A stretch of 7,649 nucleotides of DNA from JBKGYG01 sp046546235. GTDB taxonomy: Bacteria; Bacillota; Clostridia; Lachnospirales; DSM-24629. Shown here piece by piece: positions 1-6,305 of this stretch. The stretch's first letter is position 1. The number at the start of each line of letters is the position of its first letter. A program made the position numbers and the translations under genes. The stretch is from contig JBKGYG010000069.1 in the NCBI GenBank assembly GCA_046546235.1, positions 1 through 7,649 of the forward strand. Reading direction: 5' to 3'. The notes under the pieces are model-generated. The model did no database searches. It was given only the letters and a program-made list of their open reading frames with translations, and was not told the origin of the DNA.

Positions 1-1
1 A

Positions 2-61
2 TCAATTAGACAGATTGAGAGACTGACAGGGATTAGCAGAGGAATAATTCAAAGGTTGTAA
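2..61 (+). CDS. REP-associated (IS200-like Y1) transposase, C-terminal end only
   Basis: The frame beginning at base 2 is open from the window edge and reads SIRQIERLTGISRGIIQRL followed by TAA. This 19-residue stretch resembles the small helix-turn-helix tail (SIRQL.RLTG.SRG.I) at the C-terminus of many clostridial REP-associated tyrosine transposases. The catalytic HUH/Tyr domain lies outside the window, so whether the gene is complete or active cannot be judged. Directly after the stop comes a GC-rich stretch containing CGTCCCCCTGTC, the kind of sequence these enzymes are usually flanked by. The gene converges on the broken blaR1-like gene, which suggests that the element inserted there. 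The identification rests on a short tail alone. Confidence 0.6.
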   Translation, partial: SIRQIERLTGISRGIIQRL

Positions 62-63
62 TA

Positions 64-80
64 ACCCCGTCCCCCTGTCA
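64..80 (-). repeat. REP-like motif at the 3' side of the transposase
   Basis: On the minus strand this reads TGACAGGGGGACGGGGT. It is G-rich and unlike the surrounding AT-rich DNA. It shares GACA[A/G]GGGGACG with a second copy at 6020-6042. REP-associated transposases of Firmicutes commonly lie next to such GGGGACG-containing sequences, so this is probably part of the element end. It also marks the approximate junction with the truncated blaR1-like gene. Confidence 0.55.
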
Positions 81-455
81 CCTCACCTTACCAGTGAGCC
101 AAACTAACTCACCAATGAAAACCCATATTTGTATTGAATCTACGCTATTCTGTGAAGTTCCCGCTGTTGTCAAAGAGGAGTTAACGACATTATTTATTCC
201 GGTGATTTTAGTATTAATCTCTGGAGTGGAGTATATAATTTCATTGGGAATAGACTTTGTTTTTTCAGGAATCAAACTAAATATACTTTCAAATGAAAAT
301 GGACATACCAATCGAAACAGTGCCACAACCCAAAGTACATAAGAAAATACCTTTGGCACTTTTTTAAGAAAAAATCTTATTACAAGTACAAACACAATTA
401 CAAAACTTGCAATAAAACTCATATTAAGAATCTGTAAAAATAAATTATCCAACAT
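78..455 (-). pseudogene. blaR1: BlaR1/MecR1-family antirepressor (M56), truncated to its N-terminal membrane part
   Basis: BlaR1 proteins are membrane sensors with a zinc-metalloprotease (M56) domain that relieve BlaI repression when a beta-lactam or other cell-wall signal is sensed. This 125-residue reading frame begins with the typical N-terminus: a first membrane helix at about residues 4-29, KKVPK, then a second at about 36-56 containing FRLVCPFSFESIFSL. A third hydrophobic stretch starts near 108. Family-like sequence continues to about residue 122 (WVFIGELVWLTG) and then turns into KVR-stop inside the GC-rich transposase flank. The HEXXH protease motif, remaining helices and any sensor domain are missing, so it should not function as an antirepressor. 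The ATG lies 3 bp after the blaI stop, and its ribosome binding site AAGGAGGA overlaps the end of blaI, showing an original blaI-blaR1 operon. Insertion of the element is the likely cause of truncation. Confidence 0.85.
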
Positions 456-458
456 AAT

Positions 459-821
459 CTATTCCTCCTTGTGGTTGTCAATCAAACTCTGTATTTCTTG
501 AATTTCCTTAGCGCTCAATTTATTACGCTTTGCAAATGCCGTTAAAAACTTTGGAAGCGAACCTTCAAAAGACTTCTCAAGAAATTGTTCACCCTGTGCA
601 GTCAAAAACTCTTCTTTTGTCATCAATGATGAAACTGTTCCGTCTTGATTTTTAAATATTTTTCTCATACAAAGACGTTTAAGCATCGTGTAAGTAGTAG
701 TACGTTTCCAGTCAAACTTCTTAGCACATAATACAGTAAGCTCACGAGAACTAACTGGTTCATGTTTCCAAATCAAGTCAGCAAATCTCTGCTCTTTTTC
801 GCCTAATTTATATTGTTCCAT
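459..821 (-). CDS. blaI: BlaI/MecI/CopY-family transcriptional repressor
   Basis: The 120-residue protein has the usual length and layout of the family. An N-terminal winged helix spans about residues 5-70 (GEKEQRFADLIWKHEPVSSREL, with the recognition region around KRTTTYTMLKRL). It is followed by a linker and a C-terminal dimerisation helix region at about 75-118. BlaI repressors bind as dimers to palindromic operators over their own and target promoters and are inactivated by cleavage through BlaR1. The ATG follows TAGACAGGAGG with 9 bases between AGGAGG and the start. A promoter overlapping a perfect inverted repeat lies just upstream, which implies autorepression. No beta-lactamase gene is present, so its other targets are unknown. 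The partner gene downstream is truncated, so the normal induction route appears lost unless another BlaR1 acts in trans. Confidence 0.9.
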   Translation of the reverse strand: MEQYKLGEKEQRFADLIWKHEPVSSRELTVLCAKKFDWKRTTTYTMLKRLCMRKIFKNQDGTVSSLMTKEEFLTAQGEQFLEKSFEGSLPKFLTAFAKRNKLSAKEIQEIQSLIDNHKEE

Positions 822-836
822 TAATATTTACCTCCT

Positions 837-878
837 GTCTAATGCTGTTAGACTTTAGTCTATCACAATTAGACTAAA
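837..878. promoter_or_regulatory. Putative BlaI operator: perfect 9-bp inverted repeat plus extra half-sites
   Basis: TTTAGTCTA (854-862) and TAGACTAAA (870-878) form a perfect inverted repeat with a 7-base spacer over the blaI promoter. Further TTAGAC half-sites make a small array: GTCTAA at 837-842, TTAGAC at 848-853, AGTCTA at 857-862 and TTAGAC at 869-874. TAGACT-TT-AGTCTA at 849-862 is a second, overlapping perfect dyad. BlaI/CopY proteins bind dyads of this general size and location. Assignment to this BlaI is an inference from position and symmetry. Confidence 0.65.
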
Positions 879-885
879 CCGTCAA
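857..885 (-). promoter_or_regulatory. Probable sigma-A promoter of the blaI-blaR1 operon
   Basis: On the minus strand TTGACG (bases 885-880) is followed by a 17-base spacer and TAGACT (862-857). This is a good -35/-10 pair, placed about 36 bases upstream of the blaI start codon. The -10 box lies inside one arm of the inverted repeat described next, so repressor binding would block polymerase directly. Confidence 0.65.
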
Positions 886-1325
886 TAATATTTTATCATT
901 TCTTACTATTTTTTATCTTGGGCTAAGATGGATTAGGAGTATATCCAATAACAAACATAATTATTTCAAAATATGTAGGGGTTCTTCACGAAGGGCCTGT
1001 GACCTATTATTAACGATTAATTCACGTATTTTTTCACACAAATGAAACCTCGAATAAAATAAATAAAAATAATATACTCTGAAAAATAATGCAATACAAG
1101 CTACAAAAAGTAACAAATTTTACATAATTTAATTGGTAAGATATATGTGATTCATTAAAAAGGGGGGAGTCTTAATATTAATTAATGCTACAAATGATAA
1201 TTAATTATGATGGCTGTACAGATACTTTTATTCATTGATAAAAATTAGGAAAGAACTTGAAGAAAAATCAAAGGGGAATGAGGGTCCTAATATTAATATT
1301 AACGGAAAAAGAGAGGTATTAAAAA
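886..1325. other. Long intergenic region without a recognisable gene
   Basis: About 440 very AT-rich bases separate the divergent blaI and SLH-protein genes. I found no convincing coding frame; the short ATG-initiated frames of 10-20 codons lack suitably spaced ribosome binding sites. The region holds a short GC-richer patch at 978-1004 (GGGGTTCTTCACGAAGGGCC...), which may be old mobile-element debris. It also holds two similar segments, GGGGGAG followed by TCTTAATATTAAT (ending 1182) and GAGGG followed by TCCTAATATTAAT (ending 1297). The second lies close before the SLH gene. I recognise no riboswitch. Confidence 0.5.
1119..1147 (+). promoter_or_regulatory. Possible weak promoter for the SLH-protein gene
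   Basis: TTTACA (1119-1124), a 17-base spacer and TATATG (1142-1147) fit a sigma-A promoter loosely. It would give a leader of about 170 bases. In DNA this AT-rich such matches arise by chance, so this is only a candidate. Confidence 0.25.
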
Positions 1326-3002
1326 ATGATAAAAGTAAAACGTTTCTTTAAGTTTGTAGTGTTATCTATACTTATACTTAGTATGATGTCAACAGCAACA
1401 GCAGCTACACTAGAATCTAATGAAGTAGAAGAAGGTTTTCATAATTTTGAATTTAAGAATGAATATAGCGCAGACTTATTTGGTGATGTAGAAGAAACTA
1501 ATTGGTTTTATTCTAATGTTACTAAGGTTTATGAATTAGGAATTATGATAGGTTATGGAAATGGAACTTTTCAGCCAGAGGATAATTTAACAATAGCAGA
1601 ATCTATTACATTAGCATCAATAATTCATTCAACATATAAAATGGGAGAAGCGGATTTTGATCAAAGTGAGACTGATTGGTATCAAGCTTATGTAGATTAT
1701 GCTAAAGAAAATGGTATTATAGATCAGGATTATCCAGACTATAATGAAGAAGCGACACGAGCAGATTTTGTGCAAATTTTTGGAAAATCCCTGCCTCAAG
1801 AGGCTTTAGAAGAAATTAATATAGTAGAAGATGATAATATACCTGATGTAAATACAGATGCAATATATGGAACAGCAGTTTATATGCTGTATAGAGCGGG
1901 TGTGATTGTTGGTAACGATGAAGAAGGAACATTTGAGCCTGAGGAATCTATTACTAGAGCTGAAGCAGCTGCAATCATCACGAGGATGGTTATTCCTGAG
2001 ATGCGTCAGATTATAAATGTAGGTACTTTAAAAGGAATAGTTGTAGATGCTTCTACAAAAGAACCAATAAAAGGAGCCGAAGTGGCAATATATGATGAAA
2101 CTATTAATACAGACAGAAGCATAAAAACTTCTTCTACTGGACAATTCAGTTTACAAATACCTGCTGGTACTGGTTATACAGCTAAGATCGAAAAAGAAGG
2201 CTATATCTCTGAAGGGTATCAAAATATAGATATTATTAATGGTGAAGTTAACTATCTAGAAACAATATTACAAATTAATGAGGAGAACTTAGGCCTTGGT
2301 AATGCTTCTGGGAAAGTGGTTAATGCTCTAGATGGTAATGGTATAGCTGGATTAACAATTGATTTAAGGAAAGGTCTGAATGTTACAGAAGGGGATATAG
2401 TGAAAACTGTAGAGACTGAGTCTGAAGGATATTATGAGATAGAAGAATTAGAAGCTGGAAATTATACAGCTCAAATAAGTGGAACTGGTTATAATACAGG
2501 ATATTTCACTATATTTTCTCTGGGTGGAGAGACTACTGATAATCAAGATGCAACTATTACACCTAATTTAGCTGAGGGGGAAATTAGAATTGTCTTGACA
2601 TGGGGAGATACACCTAGGGACTTAGATTCTCACTTAACAGGACCTACAGAAGATGAATCAAGATTTCATATTTATTTTGTATATAAGGAATATGGTGATT
2701 ATGCTAATCTTGATTTAGATGATATAAATTGTTACGGACCAGAAACTACAACTATTGTTCAACAAACAAATGGTATTTACAGATTTACAGTACATGATTA
2801 TACGAATGAAGAAGCTGAATATAGTACTGATTTAGCTAATTCAGATGCAACTGTTAAAATATATAGAGGTGAGTATTTAATAAAAACATACCATGTTCCA
2901 AATGATCAAGATGGCATTGTTTGGAATGTCTTTGAATTGAATGGTAATGAATTAAATTCAATTAATCAAATGTCCTATGATATGGAAACAATTAATCCAT
3001 AA
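1326..3002 (+). CDS. Exported SLH-domain surface protein with two carboxypeptidase-regulatory-like domains and a YfaP/DUF2135-like C-terminus
   Basis: The 558-residue protein starts with a signal peptide (MIKVKRFFKF, then a hydrophobic core to about 20, likely cleavage near ATAA at 25-28). Three SLH repeats follow at about 51-100, 115-152 and 171-222. SLH trimers anchor proteins non-covalently to pyruvylated secondary cell-wall polymers. The third repeat has a good ITRAE motif (209-213) and the second has ATRAD (143-147), but the first has LTIAE instead of TRAE. Two carboxypeptidase-regulatory-like beta-sandwiches follow at about 233-316 (GTLKGIVVDASTKEPIKGAEV) and 327-412 (ASGKVVNALDGNGIAGLTI). 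The last part, about 418-542, resembles the YfaP/DUF2135 family: RIVLTWGDTPRDLDSHLTGP, then FHIYF, CYGPETTTI, YRFTVHDYTN and a VKIYRGE...HVPNDQDG..W.VFELNG ending. No catalytic domain is recognised, so a structural or binding role at the cell surface is likely. The protein is strongly acidic. GAGAGG lies 9 bases before the ATG, and a terminator follows the gene, which appears monocistronic. Confidence 0.88.
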   Translation: MIKVKRFFKFVVLSILILSMMSTATAATLESNEVEEGFHNFEFKNEYSADLFGDVEETNWFYSNVTKVYELGIMIGYGNGTFQPEDNLTIAESITLASIIHSTYKMGEADFDQSETDWYQAYVDYAKENGIIDQDYPDYNEEATRADFVQIFGKSLPQEALEEINIVEDDNIPDVNTDAIYGTAVYMLYRAGVIVGNDEEGTFEPEESITRAEAAAIITRMVIPEMRQIINVGTLKGIVVDASTKEPIKGAEVAIYDETINTDRSIKTSSTGQFSLQIPAGTGYTAKIEKEGYISEGYQNIDIINGEVNYLETILQINEENLGLGNASGKVVNALDGNGIAGLTIDLRKGLNVTEGDIVKTVETESEGYYEIEELEAGNYTAQISGTGYNTGYFTIFSLGGETTDNQDATITPNLAEGEIRIVLTWGDTPRDLDSHLTGPTEDESRFHIYFVYKEYGDYANLDLDDINCYGPETTTIVQQTNGIYRFTVHDYTNEEAEYSTDLANSDATVKIYRGEYLIKTYHVPNDQDGIVWNVFELNGNELNSINQMSYDMETINP

Positions 3003-3053
3003 ATAGATGATATTAAGTTTAAATAAAGTACTTTTAAATCTATATCAAAAAAG

Positions 3054-3086
3054 CACCTGGTACTAATGTATTAGGTGTATTTTTTT
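3054..3086 (+). terminator. Rho-independent terminator of the SLH-protein gene
   Basis: CACCTGGTAC (3054-3063) pairs with GTATTAGGTG (3068-3077) around a TAAT loop, giving a 10-bp stem with two G-U pairs. A run of seven T follows at 3080-3086. It starts about 50 bases after the stop codon and lies just before the next gene's promoter. Confidence 0.85.
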
Positions 3087-3092
3087 AGTGGT

Positions 3093-3121
3093 TTGAGAAG
3101 AAGCAATTGATGTGATATAAT
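3093..3121 (+). promoter_or_regulatory. Sigma-A promoter of the SpoIIAA-like gene
   Basis: TTGAGA (3093-3098), a 17-base spacer and a consensus TATAAT (3116-3121) are present. The -10 box is preceded by TGA, which makes an extended -10. It sits directly behind the preceding terminator, about 70 bases before the start codon, so the gene has its own transcription start. Confidence 0.7.
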
Positions 3122-3189
3122 ATAAATAATCAATTAATAGTTATTATTACGTATATTTTAAATTAAAAAATTCTAAAAGGAGGAATTCT

Positions 3190-3540
3190 ATGATTACTAT
3201 TAAAACTAATGAAAAACCAAGTATCATTGAAGTGGAGATTGAAGGAAAAGTTAAGGAAAACGATATTAAGGAGTTTGAGAACTATTTTAAACAAAAAAGG
3301 AAGAGTCAAGATGAAATTAATCTCTTGATGTCTATTAAAGAAATTGGATATTCTTTTAACGGTCTAATAGAAGATTTTAAATTTGAGTCTAAGTATTGGA
3401 ATGAATTTAATAGGATTGCTATATTAAGCGATAAGAAATGGTTAGAATTTGTTAGTAAAATTGCTGATTCTTTACCAAATGTTGAAGTGAAACACTTTGA
3501 TTATGATGAAAAAGAAAAGGCGATAAATTGGTTTGCTTGA
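3190..3540 (+). CDS. SpoIIAA-like (STAS/SEC14-fold) protein
   Basis: The 116-residue soluble protein has no signal peptide or membrane segment. Its pattern is that of the SpoIIAA-like family: an N-terminal beta hairpin (IIEVEIEGKVKENDIKEFENYF, about residues 12-33), then a strand (EINLLMSIKEI, 42-52), a helix carrying the FKFESKYWNEFNRIAILSDKKW signature (63-84), and a final strand and helix ending in a KAINWF motif (110-115). Members of this family are small cytoplasmic proteins with a STAS-like fold and mostly unknown roles. They are not the classical sporulation anti-anti-sigma factor, and the conserved phosphorylatable serine region of true SpoIIAA is not evident. AGGAGG lies 6 bases before the ATG. 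The gene stands alone between a terminator/promoter pair and a 3' hairpin, so its neighbours give no hint of its job. Confidence 0.75.
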   Translation: MITIKTNEKPSIIEVEIEGKVKENDIKEFENYFKQKRKSQDEINLLMSIKEIGYSFNGLIEDFKFESKYWNEFNRIAILSDKKWLEFVSKIADSLPNVEVKHFDYDEKEKAINWFA

Positions 3541-3553
3541 TAATATAATAAGT

Positions 3554-3589
3554 TGGGGCTGTCTCAGAAGAAAAACTGAGGCAGCCCCA
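3554..3589 (+). terminator. Strong hairpin, probable terminator of the SpoIIAA-like gene
   Basis: TGGGGCTGTCTCAG (3554-3567) pairs with CTGAGGCAGCCCCA (3576-3589) around an 8-base A-rich loop, a 14-bp stem with one G-U pair. The downstream sequence ATTAGTTTTATGTTTTG is T-rich but not a clean U-tract. GGGGCTGTCTCA hairpins recur in Firmicute genomes, often near insertion sequences. Here the position 14 bases after a stop codon favours termination. Confidence 0.7.
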
Positions 3590-3658
3590 TTAGTTTTATG
3601 TTTTGAATAAAAAAATAAAAGCTAATGATATAAATTAAAAAATATTTAAATGATTTCC

Positions 3659-3688
3659 TTTACTAAAATGCAATAATTAATGTATATT
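3659..3688 (+). promoter_or_regulatory. Possible promoter of bglB
   Basis: TTTACT (3659-3664), an 18-base spacer and TATATT (3683-3688) lie about 50 bases before the bglB start, between the preceding hairpin and the gene. The match is weak and the background is very AT-rich. No catabolite-repression (cre-like) site was recognised nearby. Confidence 0.3.
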
Positions 3689-3737
3689 AAAATTATGAAA
3701 ATCTAAAATTAAGTTAAAAGCTTATAGGAGGAAACTA

Positions 3738-5984
3738 ATGGACATTAAGAAAATTATTCAAAAAATGACTTTGGAAGAAAAAGCGGGGATGTGCTCAGGA
3801 TTTGATTTTTGGCGTTTAAAAGGGGTTGAACGCTTAGGAGTACCATCTATTATGGTGAGTGATGGTCCTAATGGATTGCGTAAACAAGATGATAATGCAG
3901 AACAACATGATATTAATAATAGTATTACTGCAGTATGTTATCCTGCAGCTTGTGCAACAGCATGCTCTTTTGATCGCGATTTGATGAAAGAAATGGGAGA
4001 AGTTTTAGGAGAAGAGTGCCAAGCAGAAAATGTAGCTGTTTTATTAGGTCCAGCAGTAAATATGAAACGCTCACCTTTATGTGGAAGAAACTTTGAATAT
4101 TTATCTGAAGATCCATATCTAGCAGGAGAATTGTGTTCTGATTATATAAAAGGTGTTCAATCAAAGAATATAGGGACATCTATGAAACATTATGCAGCTA
4201 ATAATCAGGAATACCGTAGAATGACTTGTTCTTCAGAAGTGGATGAAAGAACACTTAGAGAGATTTATCTTCCTGTCTTTGAAACTGCTATAAAAGAAGC
4301 AGATCCTTGGACAATTATGTGTTCTTATAACAAATTAAATGGGATTTTTGCTTCTGAGAACAAAAAATTATTAACAGATATATTAAGAGATGAATGGGGA
4401 TTTACAGGTGTTGTAATCTCAGACTGGGCTGCTGTAAATGATAGAGTAGAAGGATTGAAAGCAGGACTGGATTTAGAAATGCCTGGAAATGGTGGTATTA
4501 ATGATAAAGAAATTATTAAAGCAGTTAAAAATAATACATTAGATGAAGAAATTTTGGATGAAACAGTAGAAGGTATACTTAAACTTATATTCCGTTTTAC
4601 TGAGAATAGATTATCAGCAGAATTTGATAGAGAAGAAGATCATAAAAAAGCTAAAAAGATAGCTTCTGAATCAATAGTGTTATTAAAAAATGATGGTATT
4701 TTACCTTTGGATACAAAACAGGAAGGAATTGTTTTTATAGGTGAATTTGCAGAGAAACCTCGTTATCAAGGTGGAGGTAGTGCACATATTACTTCTTATA
4801 GAGTAACTACTGTTTTAGAATCATCAGAGAAAAATGGAAGTATAGCATATGCAAAAGGTTTTTCTTCAAAAGAAGATATTATAGAAAAGGAATTATTTGA
4901 AGAAGCAGTCAAAACAGCTAAAAATTCAAAAGTAGCAGTTGTTTTTGCTGGATTACCAGACTCTTTTGAATCAGAAGGGTATGATAGAAAACATATGAGG
5001 TTACCTGATTGTCAAAATCAATTGATTGAGGAAATATGCAAAGTCCAACCTAATACAGTAGTAGTACTTCATAATGGTTCACCAGTAGAGATGCCTTGGA
5101 TTGATAAAGTAAAAGGTATTGTAGAAGTGTATCTAGGGGGCGAAGCTATAGGTGAAGCAACAGCTGATGTGTTATTTGGAGAAGCTAATCCATGTGCTAA
5201 ATTGGCTGAAAGTTTTCCTCTTAGGTTAGAGGACAACCCTTCTTTTTTGAATTTTCCGGGGGATGGTAAGAAGGTCGAATATAAGGAAGGGATTTTCATT
5301 GGTTATAGGTATTATGATACAAAGGCAATGGATGTGTTATTCCCCTTTGGACATGGTTTGAGCTATACATCTTTTGAATATAGTAAATTAAAACTTGATA
5401 AAAAGTCTATGAAAGATAATGAAGTTTTGAAGGTATCTGTGGATGTTTCTAATACTGGGCAACGAAAGGGAAAAGAAATTGTTCAGTTATATGTAAGCGA
5501 TAAAACTAATACAGTATCAAGACCACTTAAAGAGTTAAAGAATTTTGCAAAAGTTGAATTAGAGCCTAATGAAACTAAGACAGTGACAATGGAACTTAAT
5601 AAAAGATCATTTGCTTGGTATAATGAAGAAATAAGTGATTGGTATTGTGCAACAGGTGAATACGAGATATTGATTGGAAAATCTTCAAGAGATATAATGC
5701 TAAAAGATACGGTTAAGGTTATTAGTACTATTGAACTTCCTTTTACAGTAAATGAGAATACAACAGTTGAAGAATTGTTAAATAATTATAAGACCAGAGA
5801 ATTAACTAAAGAAAAATTAAAGAGTGATTTTAATATGGATGATCAAGAATCAGAGGCGATTTCGCAAGAAATGTTAGAAAATATAATGAAGAATAATCCT
5901 TTGCGAGCTATAAGAAATTTTGGCGGATTTGATAATGAAGAGATGAATGAGATAATAAAGTTATTAAATAAAAAATTACAGTAA
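3738..5984 (+). CDS. bglB: Family 3 glycoside hydrolase, BglB-type beta-glucosidase
   Basis: This 748-residue enzyme should hydrolyse terminal non-reducing beta-D-glucosyl residues of short beta-glucosides such as cellobiose. It lacks a signal peptide and so acts in the cytoplasm on imported sugars. It is collinear with thermostable beta-glucosidase B of Clostridium thermocellum (about 755 residues), from IKKIIQKMTLEEKAG to the C-terminal tail. The N-terminal catalytic barrel (about 10-285) has VSDGPNGLRKQ (D42), GRNFEYLSEDP (117-126), KHYAANNQE (150-158) and the nucleophile region GVVISDW with D229. The C-domain (about 305-545) begins ASESIVLLKNDG and carries ESEGYDRKHMRLP, where E413 is the likely acid/base. 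A fibronectin III-like domain (about 575-650) contains KEIVQLYVSD and SRPLKELKNFAKVEL. The tail of about 85 residues has a counterpart in BglB, so it is a subgroup trait. AGGAGG is 6 bases before the ATG. All key residues are present and the gene looks intact; the exact substrate range is inferred. Confidence 0.93.
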   Translation: MDIKKIIQKMTLEEKAGMCSGFDFWRLKGVERLGVPSIMVSDGPNGLRKQDDNAEQHDINNSITAVCYPAACATACSFDRDLMKEMGEVLGEECQAENVAVLLGPAVNMKRSPLCGRNFEYLSEDPYLAGELCSDYIKGVQSKNIGTSMKHYAANNQEYRRMTCSSEVDERTLREIYLPVFETAIKEADPWTIMCSYNKLNGIFASENKKLLTDILRDEWGFTGVVISDWAAVNDRVEGLKAGLDLEMPGNGGINDKEIIKAVKNNTLDEEILDETVEGILKLIFRFTENRLSAEFDREEDHKKAKKIASESIVLLKNDGILPLDTKQEGIVFIGEFAEKPRYQGGGSAHITSYRVTTVLESSEKNGSIAYAKGFSSKEDIIEKELFEEAVKTAKNSKVAVVFAGLPDSFESEGYDRKHMRLPDCQNQLIEEICKVQPNTVVVLHNGSPVEMPWIDKVKGIVEVYLGGEAIGEATADVLFGEANPCAKLAESFPLRLEDNPSFLNFPGDGKKVEYKEGIFIGYRYYDTKAMDVLFPFGHGLSYTSFEYSKLKLDKKSMKDNEVLKVSVDVSNTGQRKGKEIVQLYVSDKTNTVSRPLKELKNFAKVELEPNETKTVTMELNKRSFAWYNEEISDWYCATGEYEILIGKSSRDIMLKDTVKVISTIELPFTVNENTTVEELLNNYKTRELTKEKLKSDFNMDDQESEAISQEMLENIMKNNPLRAIRNFGGFDNEEMNEIIKLLNKKLQ

Positions 5985-5994
5985 AAATAAGTAG

Positions 5995-6013
5995 CACACG
6001 TAATATGCGTGTG
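5995..6013 (+). terminator. Hairpin after bglB, possible weak terminator
   Basis: CACACG (5995-6000) and CGTGTG (6008-6013) form a perfect 6-bp stem with a 7-base loop, starting 11 bases after the bglB stop. No T-run follows (TCATAAG), so termination may be inefficient, or the hairpin may only stabilise the mRNA end. Confidence 0.35.
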
Positions 6014-6019
6014 TCATAA

Positions 6020-6042
6020 GACAAGGGGACGTTTAGGTTGTC
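6020..6042 (+). repeat. Solo REP-like motif
   Basis: The segment begins GACAAGGGGACG and ends TTGTC, so GACAA and TTGTC are short inverted ends around a G-rich centre. It shares GACA[A/G]GGGGACG with the transposase-flanking copy at 68-79, in opposite orientation and about 6 kb away. No transposase gene adjoins this copy. It is best read as a dispersed or relict end of a REP-associated transposase element. Confidence 0.5.
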
Positions 6043-6072
6043 AGTTTATAAATTTAATGCTATACTACATGA

Positions 6073-6278
6073 GGTGATAAAAAATACAAAAACAAAGAAA
6101 CATTAATTGATGCAAGAGTTGTTAAAAACTATTTTAATACAATACTTGATTTTAGCACCTATATGAATGAAAAGAATAATGAGAAGCTAATATAGATGAA
6201 AGAAATCAAATTATAAAAGAAATATACAATGAGCCTCATAGAATCAAATCTCTTGGTTATATCAGGCATGTTCCGTGA
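6073..6278 (+). pseudogene. Frameshifted remnant of an unrecognised small gene
   Basis: From 6073 a frame without a start codon reads GDKKYKNKETLIDARVVKNY and continues to ...YMNEKNNEKLI before a TAG at 6193. The next frame, entered near 6186, continues smoothly as ANIDERNQIIKEIYNEPHRI, KSLGYIRHVP and a TGA at 6276. The two halves have coding-like composition and join if one base is lost near 6184-6186. A GTG at 6074 would start an MIKKYKNKE-like protein if the A-run at 6079-6084 had one more A. I do not recognise the family. The piece is flanked by the solo REP-like motif and the CPBP gene, and its decay fits an unstable region. It could also be non-coding AT-rich sequence. Confidence 0.4.
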
Positions 6279-6305
6279 ATAATTTAGGATTAAGAAGGTG
6301 AAATT

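Noticed and set aside
94..342. Plus-strand open frame opposite the blaR1-like gene
   Set aside because: It lies fully antisense to a recognisable BlaR1 N-terminus, lacks a ribosome binding site and shows no family features.
978..1004. GC-richer patch in the blaI-SLH intergenic region, possible insertion-sequence end or small RNA
   Set aside because: No matching inverted partner, target duplication or stable stem was found in the window, so only a note in the intergenic entry is justified.
1185..1238. 17-codon ATG frame upstream of the SLH gene, considered as a leader peptide
   Set aside because: The only G-rich stretch upstream is about 15 bases away, too far for a normal ribosome binding site, and there is no attenuator structure.
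3925..4179. Minus-strand open frame inside bglB
   Set aside because: It is antisense to the catalytic domain of a well-conserved enzyme and has no start signals of its own.
5069..5299. Minus-strand open frame inside bglB
   Set aside because: It is antisense to the conserved C-domain; its proline/serine-rich composition is a by-product of the opposite coding strand.
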